This document shows, one piece after another, positions 1 to 11,820 of a stretch of DNA of 64,000 nt (its first letter is position 1; every line of letters begins with the position of its first letter). A model generated the notes under the pieces. It was not told where the DNA came from. It saw only the letters and a list, made by a program, of their open reading frames with translations, and searched no databases. The position numbers and the translations under genes are program-made. Origin of the DNA: Warburgia ugandensis. Lineage: Eukaryota > Streptophyta > Magnoliopsida > Canellales > Canellaceae. The stretch is from positions 22,163,618 through 22,227,617 of the forward strand of contig CP141128.1 in the NCBI GenBank assembly GCA_035236585.1, in the 5' to 3' direction.

Positions 1-668
1 ATAATTGTCAAGGGAACGCCATGTAGACTGACGATCTCCTTAATATATAATTTCGCTAAGCTATCCACTAGCCTGATTTTGTCTGATGGGAAGGAAATGA
101 GCAGACTTGGTCAACCTGTCCACAACGACCCATATCATGTCGTGGCCGCTAGCGGTCCTCGGAAGACCTAGAACGAAGTCCATGGTAATATGGTCCCACT
201 TCCACTGTGGAAGGTCCAAAGGTTCTAGTAGTCCCGATGGACGCCGATGTCAGCCTTGACCCGACAAGTCAAACATCGTGCTACGCACTCTCCAACATCC
301 TTTTTCATACCATTCCACCGTAAATGCCTCTCGAGATCCTCGATACATCTTCGTACCCCAGTGATGAATTGTATAAGGATTGGTGTGCTTCTTGAAGTAA
401 CTCGCGCTTCAATTCGTCATCCCGGTACTACCAACCTCCCCTTAAATCTAACCTCCTCCATCGGTCCCCTCGAAAAATCATGTCTTATCGGGTCGATCCG
501 TGTTTCCTTGTCTTTGCCCCGTGCCTCTAAGATCCCGTCAAAGAACTTAGACCGAGTCGTCAAATTGGCAATCATCACACCCGCCTTTCCTACTCGTGGC
601 ATCCGCAACGACGTTAGCCTTCCTGTGATGGTACCGTATGGTGAAGTCGAAGTCCTGAGATACTCCAT
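1..668 (-). pseudogene. Ty3/gypsy integrase remnant (zinc finger and start of catalytic core)
   Basis: Minus-strand translation gives the spacer between RNase H and integrase (ending FKGRLVVPG, 417-668), then a degraded HHCC finger (about 250-430) with the usual KMY and C-x-x-C neighbourhood. The start of the catalytic core follows (1-230), including WDHITMDFV and [12 protein letters not shown], which carries the first catalytic Asp. The second Asp and the Glu lie beyond the window edge. The frame changes several times. In the family this enzyme inserts the cDNA into chromatin; here it is non-functional. Confidence 0.85.
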
Positions 669-747
669 CCATCTGCGCCGCTCATATTCAATTCACTCGA
701 GTAAAGAAGTACTTGAGGCTCTTATGATCGTGAATACCTCAAATCTC

Positions 748-1017
748 TCACCATAAAGATAATGTCTCCAGGACTTCAACGCAAATACCACGGCTGCTAA
801 TTCCAGTCATGTGTTGGGGTAATTTACCATGTGTCTTCAACTGCCTAGACGCATGTGCAATTACCTTCCCATGTTGCATCAACACTGCTCCTAATCCTCG
901 CGAGGCGTCACAATAAACTACATAACCGCCGCCCCGTATGGTAAGGTCAATACCGGAGCAAGAGGTGTCTCCTCTTGAGCTCTTGGAAGCTCTCTTCGCA
1001 AGCCTCGGTCCATACAA
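748..1017 (-). pseudogene. Ty3/gypsy RNase H remnant
   Basis: An 89-residue minus-strand reading contains GGYVVYCDASRGLGAVLMQ and VIAHASRQLKTH, the signature first part of the Ty3/gypsy RNase H domain with its first catalytic Asp. It sits between RT (higher coordinates) and integrase (lower), as expected. One residue appears lost in the CDAS-R-GLG stretch, and the frame breaks just after the QLKTH motif. In the family this domain degrades the RNA strand of the RNA-DNA hybrid. Confidence 0.9.
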
Positions 1018-1059
1018 ATTGAGTGTCTTTCCTAGTCAGGGTGGTCAATGGTAACGCGA

Positions 1060-1800
1060 TCTTAGAGAATCCCTCTATAAATCGACGATAATACCCTGCC
1101 AAACCGAGAAAACTGCGTATCTCACCTGCCTTGGGCCTCTCCCTGTAGTACCGCTTACCTTTGTTGAATCCACGGCCACTCCATCTTTAGATATGACGTG
1201 GCCTAAGAAATGCACCTGGTCTAGCCAAAAATCACACTTACTGAACTTGGCATACAACTGATGTCGACGAAGTGTGTCTAATACCGTGTGGAGATGCTCT
1301 CGTGTGTCTCATGACTAGGCGAATAAATCAAGATGTCATCCACAAATACAATCACGAACTTATCCAAATAAGCTCGAAAGACACGGTTCATTAGGTCCAT
1401 GAACACCGCAGTGCGTTCGTTAATCCAAACGGCATCACTAGAACTTATAATGACCATAACGACTCCTAAAGGCGCCGAGATATCCTCTTCTCTAACCCTC
1501 AGCTGATGATACCCTGACCTCAAATCAATCTTGGAGAACACTTGTGCCAATTGGAGCTGATCAAATAAATCATCTATGCGTGGCAAAGGGTATCGGTTCT
1601 TTATAGTAACACCATTCAACAACCGATAGTCAATGCATAGTCTCGATGATCCATCCTTTTTCTTCACGAACAGGACTCGGTGCTCCCCATGGTGATCCAC
1701 TTACCGATAAAGCCCTTATCCAAGAACTCTTGCAATTGTACCCGAAGTTCTCTCAACTCGCTGGAGCCATCCTATATGGTTTGTTGGTTTCTAGGGGTTA
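1060..1800 (-). pseudogene. Ty3/gypsy reverse transcriptase remnant
   Basis: The minus strand from about 1790 down holds the RT entry segment (RMAP-like), then [45 protein letters not shown] and the catalytic box FVDDILIYS. After a frame change (1075-1257) comes [20 protein letters not shown]. These are canonical chromovirus RT blocks in order. The stretch between the IDLRSGYHQ block and the FVDD box is scrambled, so the enzyme is dead. Confidence 0.93.
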
Positions 1801-1829
1801 CTCTCTCGATATTTTTAGGTTGATCTTTA

Positions 1830-2055
1830 TCTAAGAATGTCCCGCATTTTATTGTATAATTGGGTCTCAGAATAAAATTACTTGACGCAACGGTCCTTTG
1901 GCTTGTCAAGCGGAGTTATATAGGCTCCGAAATTGGATTTTTCAAGGTCGCGCCTTAATGGACGACCCAATTGTAGTGCCTAGGGTCCTACATGCCGCGG
2001 TTCTAGAATGCGCGCTCTACGGTTTCTAGTATACGCGTGCGCCTTAGTTGCACTG
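1830..2055 (+). repeat. LTR-F-like fragment inside element A
   Basis: This stretch between RT and gag resembles a part of the LTR-F copy at about 53540-53720. Shared features are an AT-rich run, the sequence GGAGTTATATAGGCTCC or close variants, and a run of ATGCG/GTGCG motifs. It occupies the place where protease and the rest of gag would be expected. I read it as a degraded LTR fragment replacing that part of element A. The match is by eye only. Confidence 0.5.
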
Positions 2056-2064
2056 CAACCAGGC

Positions 2065-2253
2065 TCATGTGCATACGTCCGAATAGTGTGCCAGGGTGAG
2101 TGTGAAAGTCTGCCACCAGAAGCCGGCCTCACCTTTCAGCAGGTAGGAGGCTACTCTAACTTGATCATCTGGTGAGATCTTCATAGCGTCGAATGTCCTC
2201 TCCGCCTCAAATAACCATCGCTCGGCCTTTGTTGCAAGGGAAGTCCTCATCAC
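2065..2253 (-). pseudogene. Ty3/gypsy gag fragment (capsid core)
   Basis: A 62-residue minus-strand reading contains AERWLFEAERTFDAMKIS and LLKGEAGFWWQ. This is the retrotransposon gag core pattern W...F..m..s....V..a.y.L.geA..WW. It is truncated on both sides: upstream it abuts a TRIM-D fragment and downstream an LTR-like fragment. In the family this protein forms the virus-like particle. Confidence 0.85.
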
Positions 2254-2476
2254 TCTTATTAAGAGCCCAGTAACTTTCCCCCTAGCAATGTGGGACTAAC
2301 TCTCAGTCTCTCACCTTGCCTAGAAGCCTGCCAGCCCTCTTGGCCCGTCCTCATCGGCCAAGGCTTCACAACCTCTCCCCCTTAGGGGACACGCGTCCCC
2401 GTGTGTCTTACCACACGCGAGTGCCCACGTGCGGCTAGCCACCCACACCGGGTCGGGGTCTGGCTCTGATACCACT
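2240..2476 (+). repeat. TRIM-D fragment with tRNA-Met type primer site
   Basis: It matches the tandem units at 63055-64000: GTGGGACTAACTCTCAGT, then GGGGACACGCGTCC, then TGGCTCTGATACCA (2461-2474). The last motif is the reverse complement of TGGTATCAGAGCC, the usual primer site pairing with initiator tRNA-Met. In element A it stands where the leader should be, directly against an LTR-A lacking its last 40-odd bases. The junction therefore looks recombinant rather than original. Confidence 0.7.
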
Positions 2477-5468
2477 ATTATATAATAATGGCAATTTAAA
2501 TAAGAACATTTGGGATCCCATGAGAAAAGATTTATTTAACATTTTACTAAACCTATCTCAAAAACTCCGGGTGTTAATTTTCCTTTCACAAAATGGCGTA
2601 CATGTAATTTAAACATAAATAAATAATCCACGTATAAATCAACGTCAAATAAATAGGCGCCTTTATTTTAAATCAAATAAACATCCAAAAGACAGTAATA
2701 ATATGGCCCAGGGTCTATCCATCATAACATCCCATATAAATGTCCAATATATGTCCAAAGATCTAAATCACATCCAAATATAAAGTATGCAAATTCCATA
2801 ATAAAATCCAAATGATAATCCCGTTTAATGACTCACATCACTGCCTAATACTATAGAAAATGGTCTTCAAGCAGCTCTCACGGCTTCTCAACAGCCTTGC
2901 TTTTCTGTTATCGCATGAGATCTAAGGCATTGCAAAACAAAGCAATGCCTCAAAGAAGTTATCGCTTGTGTGTGTACATAGACAATTAATGTAATAAATG
3001 CAAGAAATAATGAACAACATTGATGAAAAGTCTAACATTTATGGAAATAGTGATATCATAATGCCATGTTCAAATAAATGCCAATTTATTCCAAATGCTA
3101 AAACATGAAGTTCACTGAGTTAAAACATGACATGAATCAATAAATGGAGCATACAACAAGAATAAGGGCACCCTAAGGTAATGGGTCCCACCACATCGCA
3201 CGAACATCCCCCGATCGGGAGTACACATAGTCAACCTCTGAGTGTCGTCACACCCAGGCATACCATCTATAACCATGCTCATCATACATGCACACATAAC
3301 AAGAATATGGGCCATCATGCTGCAGTGGCAACCCTCCATGGGTATCAACCACCGCCGCTCCCCGTCGACACCATAACGGGAGACTTAGCTCGTCCCCATG
3401 GAAAGGCTCAGCCCGGTAGTGTGGACTATCCATGTTACCAAACCCCTACCGAATGCCATCTATGGGCAGGTGTCTATCATATCACAAACTCATCACATCA
3501 TAATCTTAAGGTGGGTGGCCTGGCCTCTATCCCTCCTAGCATGACGCCCACGGCGCGAGAGCACCACATCAAATATAAACACGGAAATCATATGTATATG
3601 CTAAAACTCAAGAGCACTTATAGCTTGCAATCCCCAAGACATGCTCCCCTCATCCCGGGTTAGCCTTTATCAAAGGACCAGCTAATAAGCCTCTATTCTC
3701 ATTTCCATGTAAATCCATGCATTTTCTATATATATAATAAGAAATAAGTCTCTAAGTAAGCATAACAAATTAACATCATGCTTGTAAAAGCATTTGAAAT
3801 AAGTTTATTCAGTAAAAGATTTCAATTTGGAATAACCATCCTGTACGCAATGTCGCATGAAATCCATGGTAAATAAAAATCGCAATTTAAAACACAAACA
3901 CACATGAAGCTATGTTTAAACATGGTTTAAAATCAAGGCAAAACATTAGTTGTCGTCACCTACCTCAAGGTGAGATCACTAGCTTGCTAATAACTCCCTT
4001 TATTTGGTATATTCAAGAGCACCAGTACATGTCACATCACTATTTTAAAATTTTTCTAAATAAAAAGTGGTCATTTCTAAGTTTTTAAGTTAAAACTAGG
4101 TCCGCGTCACATACGGTCCACAACGCCTCTTCCGGATCGTGATTTGGACCTCTAGCTCCCAAAAATCAAGTTTTAGTGAAAACTACCCTCAAATGGGGCT
4201 CACGGACCACCATAAGGTGGTTTAAACTGGCGCGCTACATACTTTTCCGCCGGTTTATACCGACGTGATAATGGCGCACGAAGACGCACGGCGGCCGCAG
4301 ACGCCGCATGGGACGCGCGCCGCGCGTCTCGCTGCCGTGACGCACGCGCGTGCCCACATTTGCCGCCAGACGCGCCGCGTCCCGGCCCCACCGCGACAGC
4401 CAACGGCAAGGCGTCCGCACGCGCGCTGCCGCGCACAAGACGTTGCGACGCCGACCGCCATCCGGGACGTCGTCCTGCTGTGCGTCCCGCTGTGCGTCAT
4501 GGCGTCGACGCTAAGGCGCTGACGCGCCGATTGACACGCCGGAGAAGACGACCGGATTCCGGCCGCCTCCGGCGGAGCTACAGAGCTCCGTTTTGCATGA
4601 TTTTTGCGCCATTTTCTTCAGAATTCTCTCTAGAATCCATTTATGCCCTCCTTTTGCACTAATTTTCTCAAAACCATGGTTTTTAAACGATTTTTCCAAG
4701 TTCCTAAAAACCTCCATAGGTACCGGTTTTTGAGTTTTCTGGGCAATTCCACCGTTGGATCACTCCCAAATTTAAGGGGTTTGCTCTTAGGTGTCTTTTG
4801 CACTAGTTGGACGGTGCGATTTCCAAACGGACAACGTTTGGTCTATGAAATCACGCTCCAACAGTAGCATGCACTAAGCCCCCAAAATCCGATTTTTTTC
4901 CTAATTTTTTAAATGGTTTTCTAATTAATTTCCTAATTAATAAATACGTAAAAACATAGGTTTTGAGGCTTACCTTGCACCTGCCCGGAGTTTCTCGTGT
5001 TGCCGGGCTCCACTCGCCGGAAAAAAATCCAAGTTTTTATGTGGCCATGGTGTTGCGTGAATATCAGAGAGAAAACGCTCCAAGTGGAGCGTTTTTGGCA
5101 ACCTCGGGAGGGTAGATATAGGCCTAGAGTCCCAGGGAAGGAGAACCTCTTCCATTCACGCCTCTTCCCATGGCTTCTCCGGCGATTTTGCCGGATCTGG
5201 GTACAGACGTGTGGAAGACGGGGGTGCCAGTATCAATTTGGACCCCTGTCTAATACGTCTCTATCAAATGACTAATTTGCCCTTCCAACTTTGACGGCTC
5301 ATAACTCCCTCGTTTGAGCTCCGTTTCTCGCGTTCTTGGTGGCGTTGGATTCGTATCGACGAGCACTTTCTAATTATTATGTTTTCAGGAAAGAATTTCA
5401 TCCATAAAATTTTATTTTAATTTATTTAATAATTTCCTATTTTTATCTTTAAAATTAAGGATATTACA
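2477..5468 (-). mobile_element. LTR-A copy 1 (5' LTR of element A)
   Basis: About 3.0 kb, alignable along its length with the solo LTR-A at 29988-33006. In element orientation it starts TGTAATATCC (at 5468). It lacks the end present in the 14051-15171 copy, namely the A-run, the TCCGGGGTGTTACA terminus and the spacer before the primer site. It contains a strongly GC/CpG-rich core (about 4230-4580) in otherwise AT-rich sequence, and a conserved hairpin at 2925-2950. No protein is encoded; the long readings in the GC core are chance products of base composition. Confidence 0.88.
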
Positions 5469-7583
5469 ATTGCACATGACAAATACAATACAAAATAACC
5501 TGATAAACATAATATAAGACATGACATATAGGAGACTCAGTCTCCACACCCATCCACACAATCAAATACTATTTTCAATAAAATGTATATTCCAATAATG
5601 GATAAGAAAATCAAGTCATAACAAAATACCCAGGGCCTCTCCATACAGCCATCACATCCAACATGAATTCATATTCTTACATCCAAGTCACATTGCAATT
5701 TTAATTAAAGTACAGTCCATACTCAAAACCCAAAGTGAGGTCCTGAACAAACCTTGTCATCTCTGAATATCCTCAATGCTTCACTGGGAAACTGCCATCA
5801 CTTTTACCTGCTCTATCAGCGTGTCAACCTGTAGTTACTCTCTGTATATGAGGCAATGCAAACAGAGCAATGCCTTAGCAAGCTATGCTTATGTAGGTGA
5901 TTACAAGAAATAAAATATGCAATAAACACTTACAAAGAGTACCAATATCATGTCGAGTATCAATAAAGTAAATTATTTATAAGGCAAATGAAATCATTAG
6001 GCATTCAAAATGTAAAGCTCATGAATCTCATAAATCTGAACAAAACAATCAGGAACAAAACATTCTTTTCGTTTGAGGCAATGCAATATCAAAGCAAAAC
6101 ATCTGGCATGCAAGGCATGATCAAAACATGGATGAGCATCCATTAAGAGCAATATGAATCCATGTCCACATTAAAATATAATGCATGTCATGATAAAACA
6201 GGGCATCGTACAAAAACAAGCCCTAAGAGTGTTCCACGACACTCAATCATTGGTAATGAGTACTCATACCAACCTTGGGTCCATCCCGTACAGCCCGCAT
6301 CAGCCTCCAAAGTCACTAACGGCCTAGGCCCGGCTTACCCCGATTCGCCCCACATATAAATACCACATGAGCATATAGAATAACAGTATGGGCCACTATG
6401 CTGCAGTGGCTATCACATCAGAATCTAAACCATTGCCACTCCTCATCGACACCTAAATGGTAGACTTTTTCCGTCCCCATGCAGGAGGGAACGGATCTGT
6501 AGGGGGGACTACCCATGATACTACCACCTACGTACCTGGCCCTGTACCACTCAAGGGTGGTGTCTAATCATCATCATCATCACAAAGTCAGAGGACGAGT
6601 GGCCAACCTTACAACCCTCTTAGCAAAGAACCCACCAGGTAGAAGCACTAGTCATAAAGTAGCAAAACATGCTATAAATCATGAAAAACTCCCAAGTGAA
6701 ATAAACCTCAATAGGCTGAATCAAAATACACGATAAAGTATAATCCAATGTCATGCTATCAAAAGTGAAGTAATAAACATACACACGATAGGACGTAAAA
6801 AACATGCCTCAAGATTTTCAAGTGAGAAGTCATGATCATGAAATCAAGGAAAAATCCCAATGTAATCACCTACCTCAGACAAAGAACCACTCATCTGTAC
6901 CTCTCAAGTCTCAATAAGACTTCAGTCTAACTCAATTGCCTCAATACCTGTACCTAGATACACATCACATCCAGTCATACTCAGAATCCACTATCTAATT
7001 TCAAATCTTAATTACATGATATTACTCTTTCATATTCATTACATTGCATTCAAGAAAGTCCAATGATTCCCAGCCCTGGAATCTCATGGCGGGGCCCGTG
7101 CTAATCGGTTCCTAATTCAAATCACACTTAATTGGGCCCACTCATAACCATCTAGTCCTTTTCTTAATTACATCCATGCATGTTTCAAAGCTATTAAGGT
7201 CACATCAATATACATCTAGGTTAATTTATCATTTAATCCACTAATCGGGTGTTAATATATAAATATCATGCTTAATCATATCTAATTAAAATCAAATCAC
7301 TCCATCAAATGATTAAGATAATAATCTTACCTTGGACAAGTCATTCTGAATAATATTCAGCTGTCTACTTGGTTGGATCATCCATCGACACTTTAATTAT
7401 GCCCGATCATCAGATATCCATGCTGATCTCATCAAATTTCTTCACCTGATCACCCTAGAATGCATAACACTTTAGTAATTCAAGCCAATCAATCAAATAA
7501 GTAATTTTAAATAATTTAGATCATCAATTTGTATCCAATTTCATACCTGGACCTTCAGTTGATCTCAGCCGTTGATTACGATA
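5469..7583 (-). mobile_element. LTR-B copy 1 (3' LTR remnant)
   Basis: It is collinear with 12046-13069 and then 19514-20605; the split in the second copy marks the LTR-C insertion. The copies diverge near 7583 (GCCGTTGATTACGAT here). Past that point this copy runs directly into internal sequence containing GGAATTTCATCCTCGAAAT, the reverse complement of the FEDE-type coding end common before the 3' LTR of such elements. It carries the conserved hairpin pair at 5851-5890 and the motif ATGCTGCAGTGGC near 6398. Confidence 0.8.
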
Positions 7584-8560
7584 GGAATTTCATCCTCGAA
7601 ATCCTTTTCATGTTATTCTTCAATAGTTTAAAAGCATCCCCATAACTTAAGATCTACAAATCATACCAAAATTTTCCAAAGTCAGTGCCAATAACAATTT
7701 CATACCATATCATCCCCTCAAATAACAACTCATACATATAACCATACTCTCATCCGAGTTAATCATTTGTCTACAACTTCTCATAAGTGAATTATCATAT
7801 CAACAAAATTTGAGGTACCACAACTCACATATAGGCAATTTATGACAAATCTATTCCAATGCATAGTACCTCATTATTAGGCAATGCATATCAATCACAC
7901 CATATTATATTAACTTCTGAACAGGCAATACATGCCAATTAAATCGAAACATATCTGCCATCAACAGGCAATCCATGCCTAAACAAAATTAGAGCACACC
8001 AGCTCAGTAACAGGTAACATATGCCAATCAAAATAAGAGCATACCAGCTCAATAACTGGCAATCATATAATCAAAATTAGAGCATACCAGCTCAAGAACA
8101 GGCAATCATATGCCAATCAAGATTAGAACATACCAGCTCAATAATAGGCAATCATATGCCAATCAAGATCAGAGCATACCAGCTCAATAATAGGCAATCA
8201 TATGTCGATCAGAATTAGATCCACAACACAATCATACTATAGGCACTTAGAAGCCTGCCACTTAGAAGCTCGCCACCTCAAAGCCTGTCAGTGCCTCTCG
8301 CACCCGCCCTCATCGGCCGCCCTTATTGGCCGCCCTCATTGGCTACTCACAAGTATACGCCATAATCTAGAACCAAATTACACATAAGAAAAATACTTTC
8401 ATTCTAACACACTTTACTATCACACTTCTTACCTTCACGAGAAATCATGCTCATATACGTAATATAAAATAGTATCCATGTCATTGCTATCCTGGAGAGC
8501 TCAATCATCCAATGATAACAGTTCTCCAAACTAAGGAGACTATCAACCTTAGTCACTAGT
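7584..8560. other. Element B internal sequence without recognisable coding
   Basis: AT-rich, stop-dense in all frames. Apart from the coding-end motif near 7590 and the 46-bp tandem repeat, I recognise nothing. A short stretch at 8245-8340 (AGAAGCCTGCCA, CCTCATCGGCC) resembles part of the TRIM-D fragment at 2325-2365. Integrase and RNase H, expected here, were not found and are presumably deleted or decayed. Confidence 0.5.
7991..8219. repeat. 46-bp tandem repeat, five copies
   Basis: Units begin at 7991, 8036, 8079, 8125 and 8171 (spacings 45, 43, 46, 46). Each reads AGAGCATACCAGCTCAATAA, then a GGCAATCATATGCCAATCA part with small changes. More degenerate GGCAAT...TGCC copies extend upstream to about 7840. 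It lies in the internal region of element B, in the space where coding sequence has been lost. Confidence 0.88.
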
Positions 8561-9215
8561 TTGGCTAGTCCCAATTCATAACAGTCTCAATAAATAGTCT
8601 CTCTTTCCATAGAGATATAGTGGTCAAGAAAATTCATCTTCTTTGACCATAGTTCATACTCACATGTATTTACAGCAAAAGATGGGTCCTTCAAATACTT
8701 AGAATAATGCACAAGGTTTTCTTATGGTCCTCCAAGTCATGGAATACACAAAAACATCATCCACCACATTATCATGACTCATCCTAGTAACTTTCAGAAA
8801 TTCAACCCATCATATCCATACATATTACCAATGTACTAATTTCATCAATTAGTATCACCCAGAACTTGTAATAATGGTAACAAGCTCTAAAAATTGTCTT
8901 AAAGACATCTTAGTCATAATCCTCAATTGGTAATATCCAGACCTCAAATCCATATCCACCACACCATGCACCATATAAAATTGATCATATAGATCATTAA
9001 TACATGCTAGAGAAAATCAATTATCCACTATGGTGCTATCAAACAATCATTAATCTGTACATAGCAATATGGATCTATCTCTCTCCTCACAAAGAGGTTT
9101 ATTGCACCCAATGAAGACCCATCAAGACTATTAAACCTTGTCAAATAACTACTGTAGTTGGAACCCTTCCAGCTCAACTAGGGCCATACCATATGGCACC
9201 TTAGAAAATGACATT
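8560..9215 (-). pseudogene. Element B reverse transcriptase remnant
   Basis: Minus-strand translation in shifting frames gives, in order, FSKVPYGMALVEL, a NKPLCEER-like piece, INDLYDQF, then VDMDLRSGYYQLRI and VDDVFVYSMTW. These align with the chromovirus blocks [33 protein letters not shown] and the VDDILVYS catalytic box. Stops are numerous and no frame stays open for more than a few dozen codons. Confidence 0.75.
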
Positions 9216-9462
9216 GTTTGAAACCAAAATAATATAAAAATCCATCTACCATAGCATAAATCCCAAAACCTCTTCAAGAAAGATTATAAACCCTTGCACA
9301 CTGCATGTGTGCTCAATCTATGGCCGCTCTCTATCATCCACTGTCACACTCCCAAGGAGGACTTAGCATCTCAAGAAAGAACTGCACTACCTTCGAGACA
9401 AAATAACACAAACCTCAGTGATGCTCTCCCTACACACTAAAAGTGACTTTTCCTCATAGCAA

Positions 9463-9810
9463 TCAGCTGCCCCCCCCAATAAATAAATCCATTCCAAGGA
9501 TGGTATCATGATCAATCATGTCAGGTAAGATTAGATCAATATTCCTCCTCTCACTCATCATCAGCGTCATCACATCCAACTCCAAGACGGCCATATATAC
9601 AAGTGTATTCGTCAAGGTGCTAATACATAAAGTACAAAAATGACTGAATCTTATTTCAAGGCTTGTACTTGCCTCCAAATAATGGCAAAGTTTATCACTG
9701 ATAATGTGGAGCCATCTTTGCCCTGTCCCTAATGTTAGTCTGTCTAACTCATTATCCAATGGGATGGTCTCTAAAGGAATATCATGATTCTCCACAGTCA
9801 AAACATTCAA
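9463..9810 (-). pseudogene. Element B protease region remnant
   Basis: A 115-residue reading ends with DLILPDMIDHDTILGMDLF, matching the conserved end of the Ty3/gypsy aspartic protease domain (dL.vldm.d.D.ILGMDWL). The upstream part (about 9560-9810) should contain the catalytic D-S/T-G motif, but I cannot identify it. Position just upstream of RT on the minus strand fits. In the family it cleaves the polyprotein. Confidence 0.72.
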
Positions 9811-11141
9811 AGGATTTCCCCTGTGATGGCGACTACTAATGTTATTTCCACTACTGTGGTGGTCTACTAACTCTACGACATAATTGTCCTCACAACTAGT
9901 TTACCTTCTCATTTGTAGCCCAACACCGCTTGATCAAATGTCGCTGGGTCAATGGCCTCTGTAGTTGGGTCAATGAAAGATCGCTTGCCCTTACTAAGCT
10001 AACTCAAACTACTCATATCCGAGTTTCTATCTAACATAGAGACCATGTCTGCAATCTCTGTCCCCATTACAGAATGGGCTACAATCACCTGATTCCTCAA
10101 TACAGGTGCCAACATATCATAATCTATCTACTGTCTCGTTCTTCATGGTAAAGGAGTTAGTGCAAGTCTCTTTAACTAAGTATACTGCTTCAATACCATT
10201 GAACCATCTATTTCTTCACTGTAAGTGGCAAACTCTCTTAGTTTCCAAAAATACTAATTATCACAAGCCTTCCCAAGGGCCTTCTAGATAAAATTCTTAG
10301 CAATAGAGGACACATCTTCTAAAATAACCATTCTTAAAATCCTCATAATTTCATTTTCAGTGTCCTCACTTCCCCTGTTTCACTTTCTTGAACTAATGAA
10401 TTATTTCATGGTCATATCAAGCCAAATCATTTACAACTTGAATCAATTTCACACCCAACGAGAATTATCCTTTATAATACTTCCTTAGTCATGAGAAACC
10501 ACACTATCATCTCTGTCAATGTTGGATGTAAATCAATCATAATTAATTTTGTCTCGCCTCATTCACTTCATATATTTTTCTTTCTAGTATATTTATTACA
10601 AAATCATTTCTATTTAAGAATTATCCTCACATTAGTCATCATGTCCTCCAGGTAATATGCACTTCAAATCATAATTAAAACCCCAAAAACAATTTATAAG
10701 TATTCATTCCCCACTAATGTCTGATATCAATATTTTTATAAGCACAATAACTCATTTGCTTTTATCTCACCTTATTCTCACAACAATATCTATTCTCCAT
10801 ATTTACTTCAATAAGTATTTCTCCCTACTTGATTCACATCATTAATACTAACTATAATCGCAAGGTGGTTGTCATATCCTTCAAGTGTTATGTCTCCAAT
10901 CATAATTGAAATCCTCAGAATGATTCATAAGTATTTATTTTTCATTGATAACAAGCTATCAATATCTCTGTATACACTAAACTCACTAGTTTTCGTCTCA
11001 TAATTAGATATTTCACACATAGAAATACTAAGATCTTACTTCATTAAGTTTTCAATAATTTTCACCATATTAGGGCTTATTTATCAATTAAGTTCACTTC
11101 AAGTTTAGATTAATACCACACTCCTCTCGCCCACTCAAACC
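9811..11141. other. Unresolved decayed region of element B, probably former gag
   Basis: From its place between protease and primer site this should be gag and leader on the minus strand, but no capsid core or CCHC knuckle can be read. About 10630-10860 and 10870-11100 look like a diverged tandem duplication: both carry ATCATAATT(A/G)AAA, then ATAAGTATT and ATATCAATAT-like blocks at matching offsets of about 240 bp. AT-rich throughout. Confidence 0.4.
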
Positions 11142-11345
11142 ATGACACCTCAAGTTTTACTAACAATAAAATAATAATTTATAAAAATAGTTAGGATCCC
11201 TATTTTAAAAACTTTAATTTTTAAAGTTTCCAAAAACAAAAACTCAAATAAAAGCATTCTTACAAAATCCTGGGAGTCATACAAACACAAAACCACAGAT
11301 TTAACGGTGAAATGAAATACCATTTCTACCAAAAATCCGGCAATC
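11142..11345. repeat. Extra copy of the LTR-B outer end
   Basis: This segment (beginning ATGACACCTC) repeats the first 200 bases of LTR-B at 11821-12025, with the same order AATTTATAAAAATAGT, GGATCCC, CCACAGATTTAACGGTGAAA and ACCATTTCTACCAAAAATC. It lies inside element B, 680 bp from the proper LTR edge. It is probably a fragment left by an earlier recombination or nested element. The 11346-11805 stretch between the copies shows nothing recognisable. Confidence 0.75.
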
Positions 11346-11805
11346 TCCTCTCAACTTCTCAAGGTCTCAATAGTTGTAACCATTTCTGATCCTTCATCAT
11401 TTTTATCATACTATTGTTATTATAATAATTGTTAGACTTTTTCCAAGAGTTTATACACATAATCCAAGTTAGAACTTGGACTATTAGAAGCAATCCGCAT
11501 GAATATATCTTCCATCGTGTATTAAAGTTCTCACTAAGAAAAATTACTTTAAAATCTTTAGTTTGATTCTTCACTCTGAGAATCATACACTTTTCATAAA
11601 AGTGTATGTCCTTGTATTCATACAAGGATTTAAAGTCTCATATTCTCTAAGAAGGATATGCCAGCATCATGGCATCACCATTTCATAATCATCAATATCC
11701 TCCATATGAGTTATCTCTGTAACTCATATTTAGGAAAATCACCTCACCTTATGGACTATATGTGACCTTTGAATCTGTTGGAATGGCTATGATGGAGTAG
11801 AACTA

Positions 11806-11818
11806 GGCTCTGATACAA
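11806..11818 (-). other. Primer binding site of element B (tRNA-Met type)
   Basis: GGCTCTGATACAA is the reverse complement of the tRNA-Met primer motif TGGTATCAGAGCC with one change. It lies two bases from the TGTGACACTC terminus of LTR-B at 11821. This fixes element B as minus strand. Confidence 0.78.
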
Positions 11819-11820
11819 AC

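Larger units (their letters stand above)
1..5468 (-). mobile_element. Element A: decayed Ty3/gypsy retrotransposon, 5' LTR to integrase, running off the window
   Basis: Read on the minus strand, the order is LTR (5468 to 2477), primer-site motif, leader, gag fragment, reverse transcriptase, RNase H and integrase, continuing past position 1. This is the Ty3/gypsy order. Long LTRs and a tRNA-Met type primer site suggest the Tekay/Del chromovirus lineage, which is inference. No protease domain was found between gag and RT; an LTR-like fragment lies there instead. Stops and frame breaks are frequent, so it cannot be autonomous. It is inserted in the 3' LTR of element B: the uninterrupted copy of that LTR near 12040-12050 reads through the site where this LTR ends (5468/5469). 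The flanking 5-bp duplication cannot be checked because the other end is outside the window. Confidence 0.85.

Noticed and set aside
247-756. 169-codon plus-strand open reading
   Set aside because: Shadow of the minus-strand integrase and RNase H region, which has clear motifs.
3181-3663. 160-codon His/Thr-rich open reading
   Set aside because: Lies in LTR-A. The solo copy (30803-31221) has it broken by indels, so it is not under coding selection.
4200-4662. Arg/Ala-rich open readings in LTR-A
   Set aside because: CpG-rich composition artefact. The homologous region at 31726-32236 has different frames and indels.
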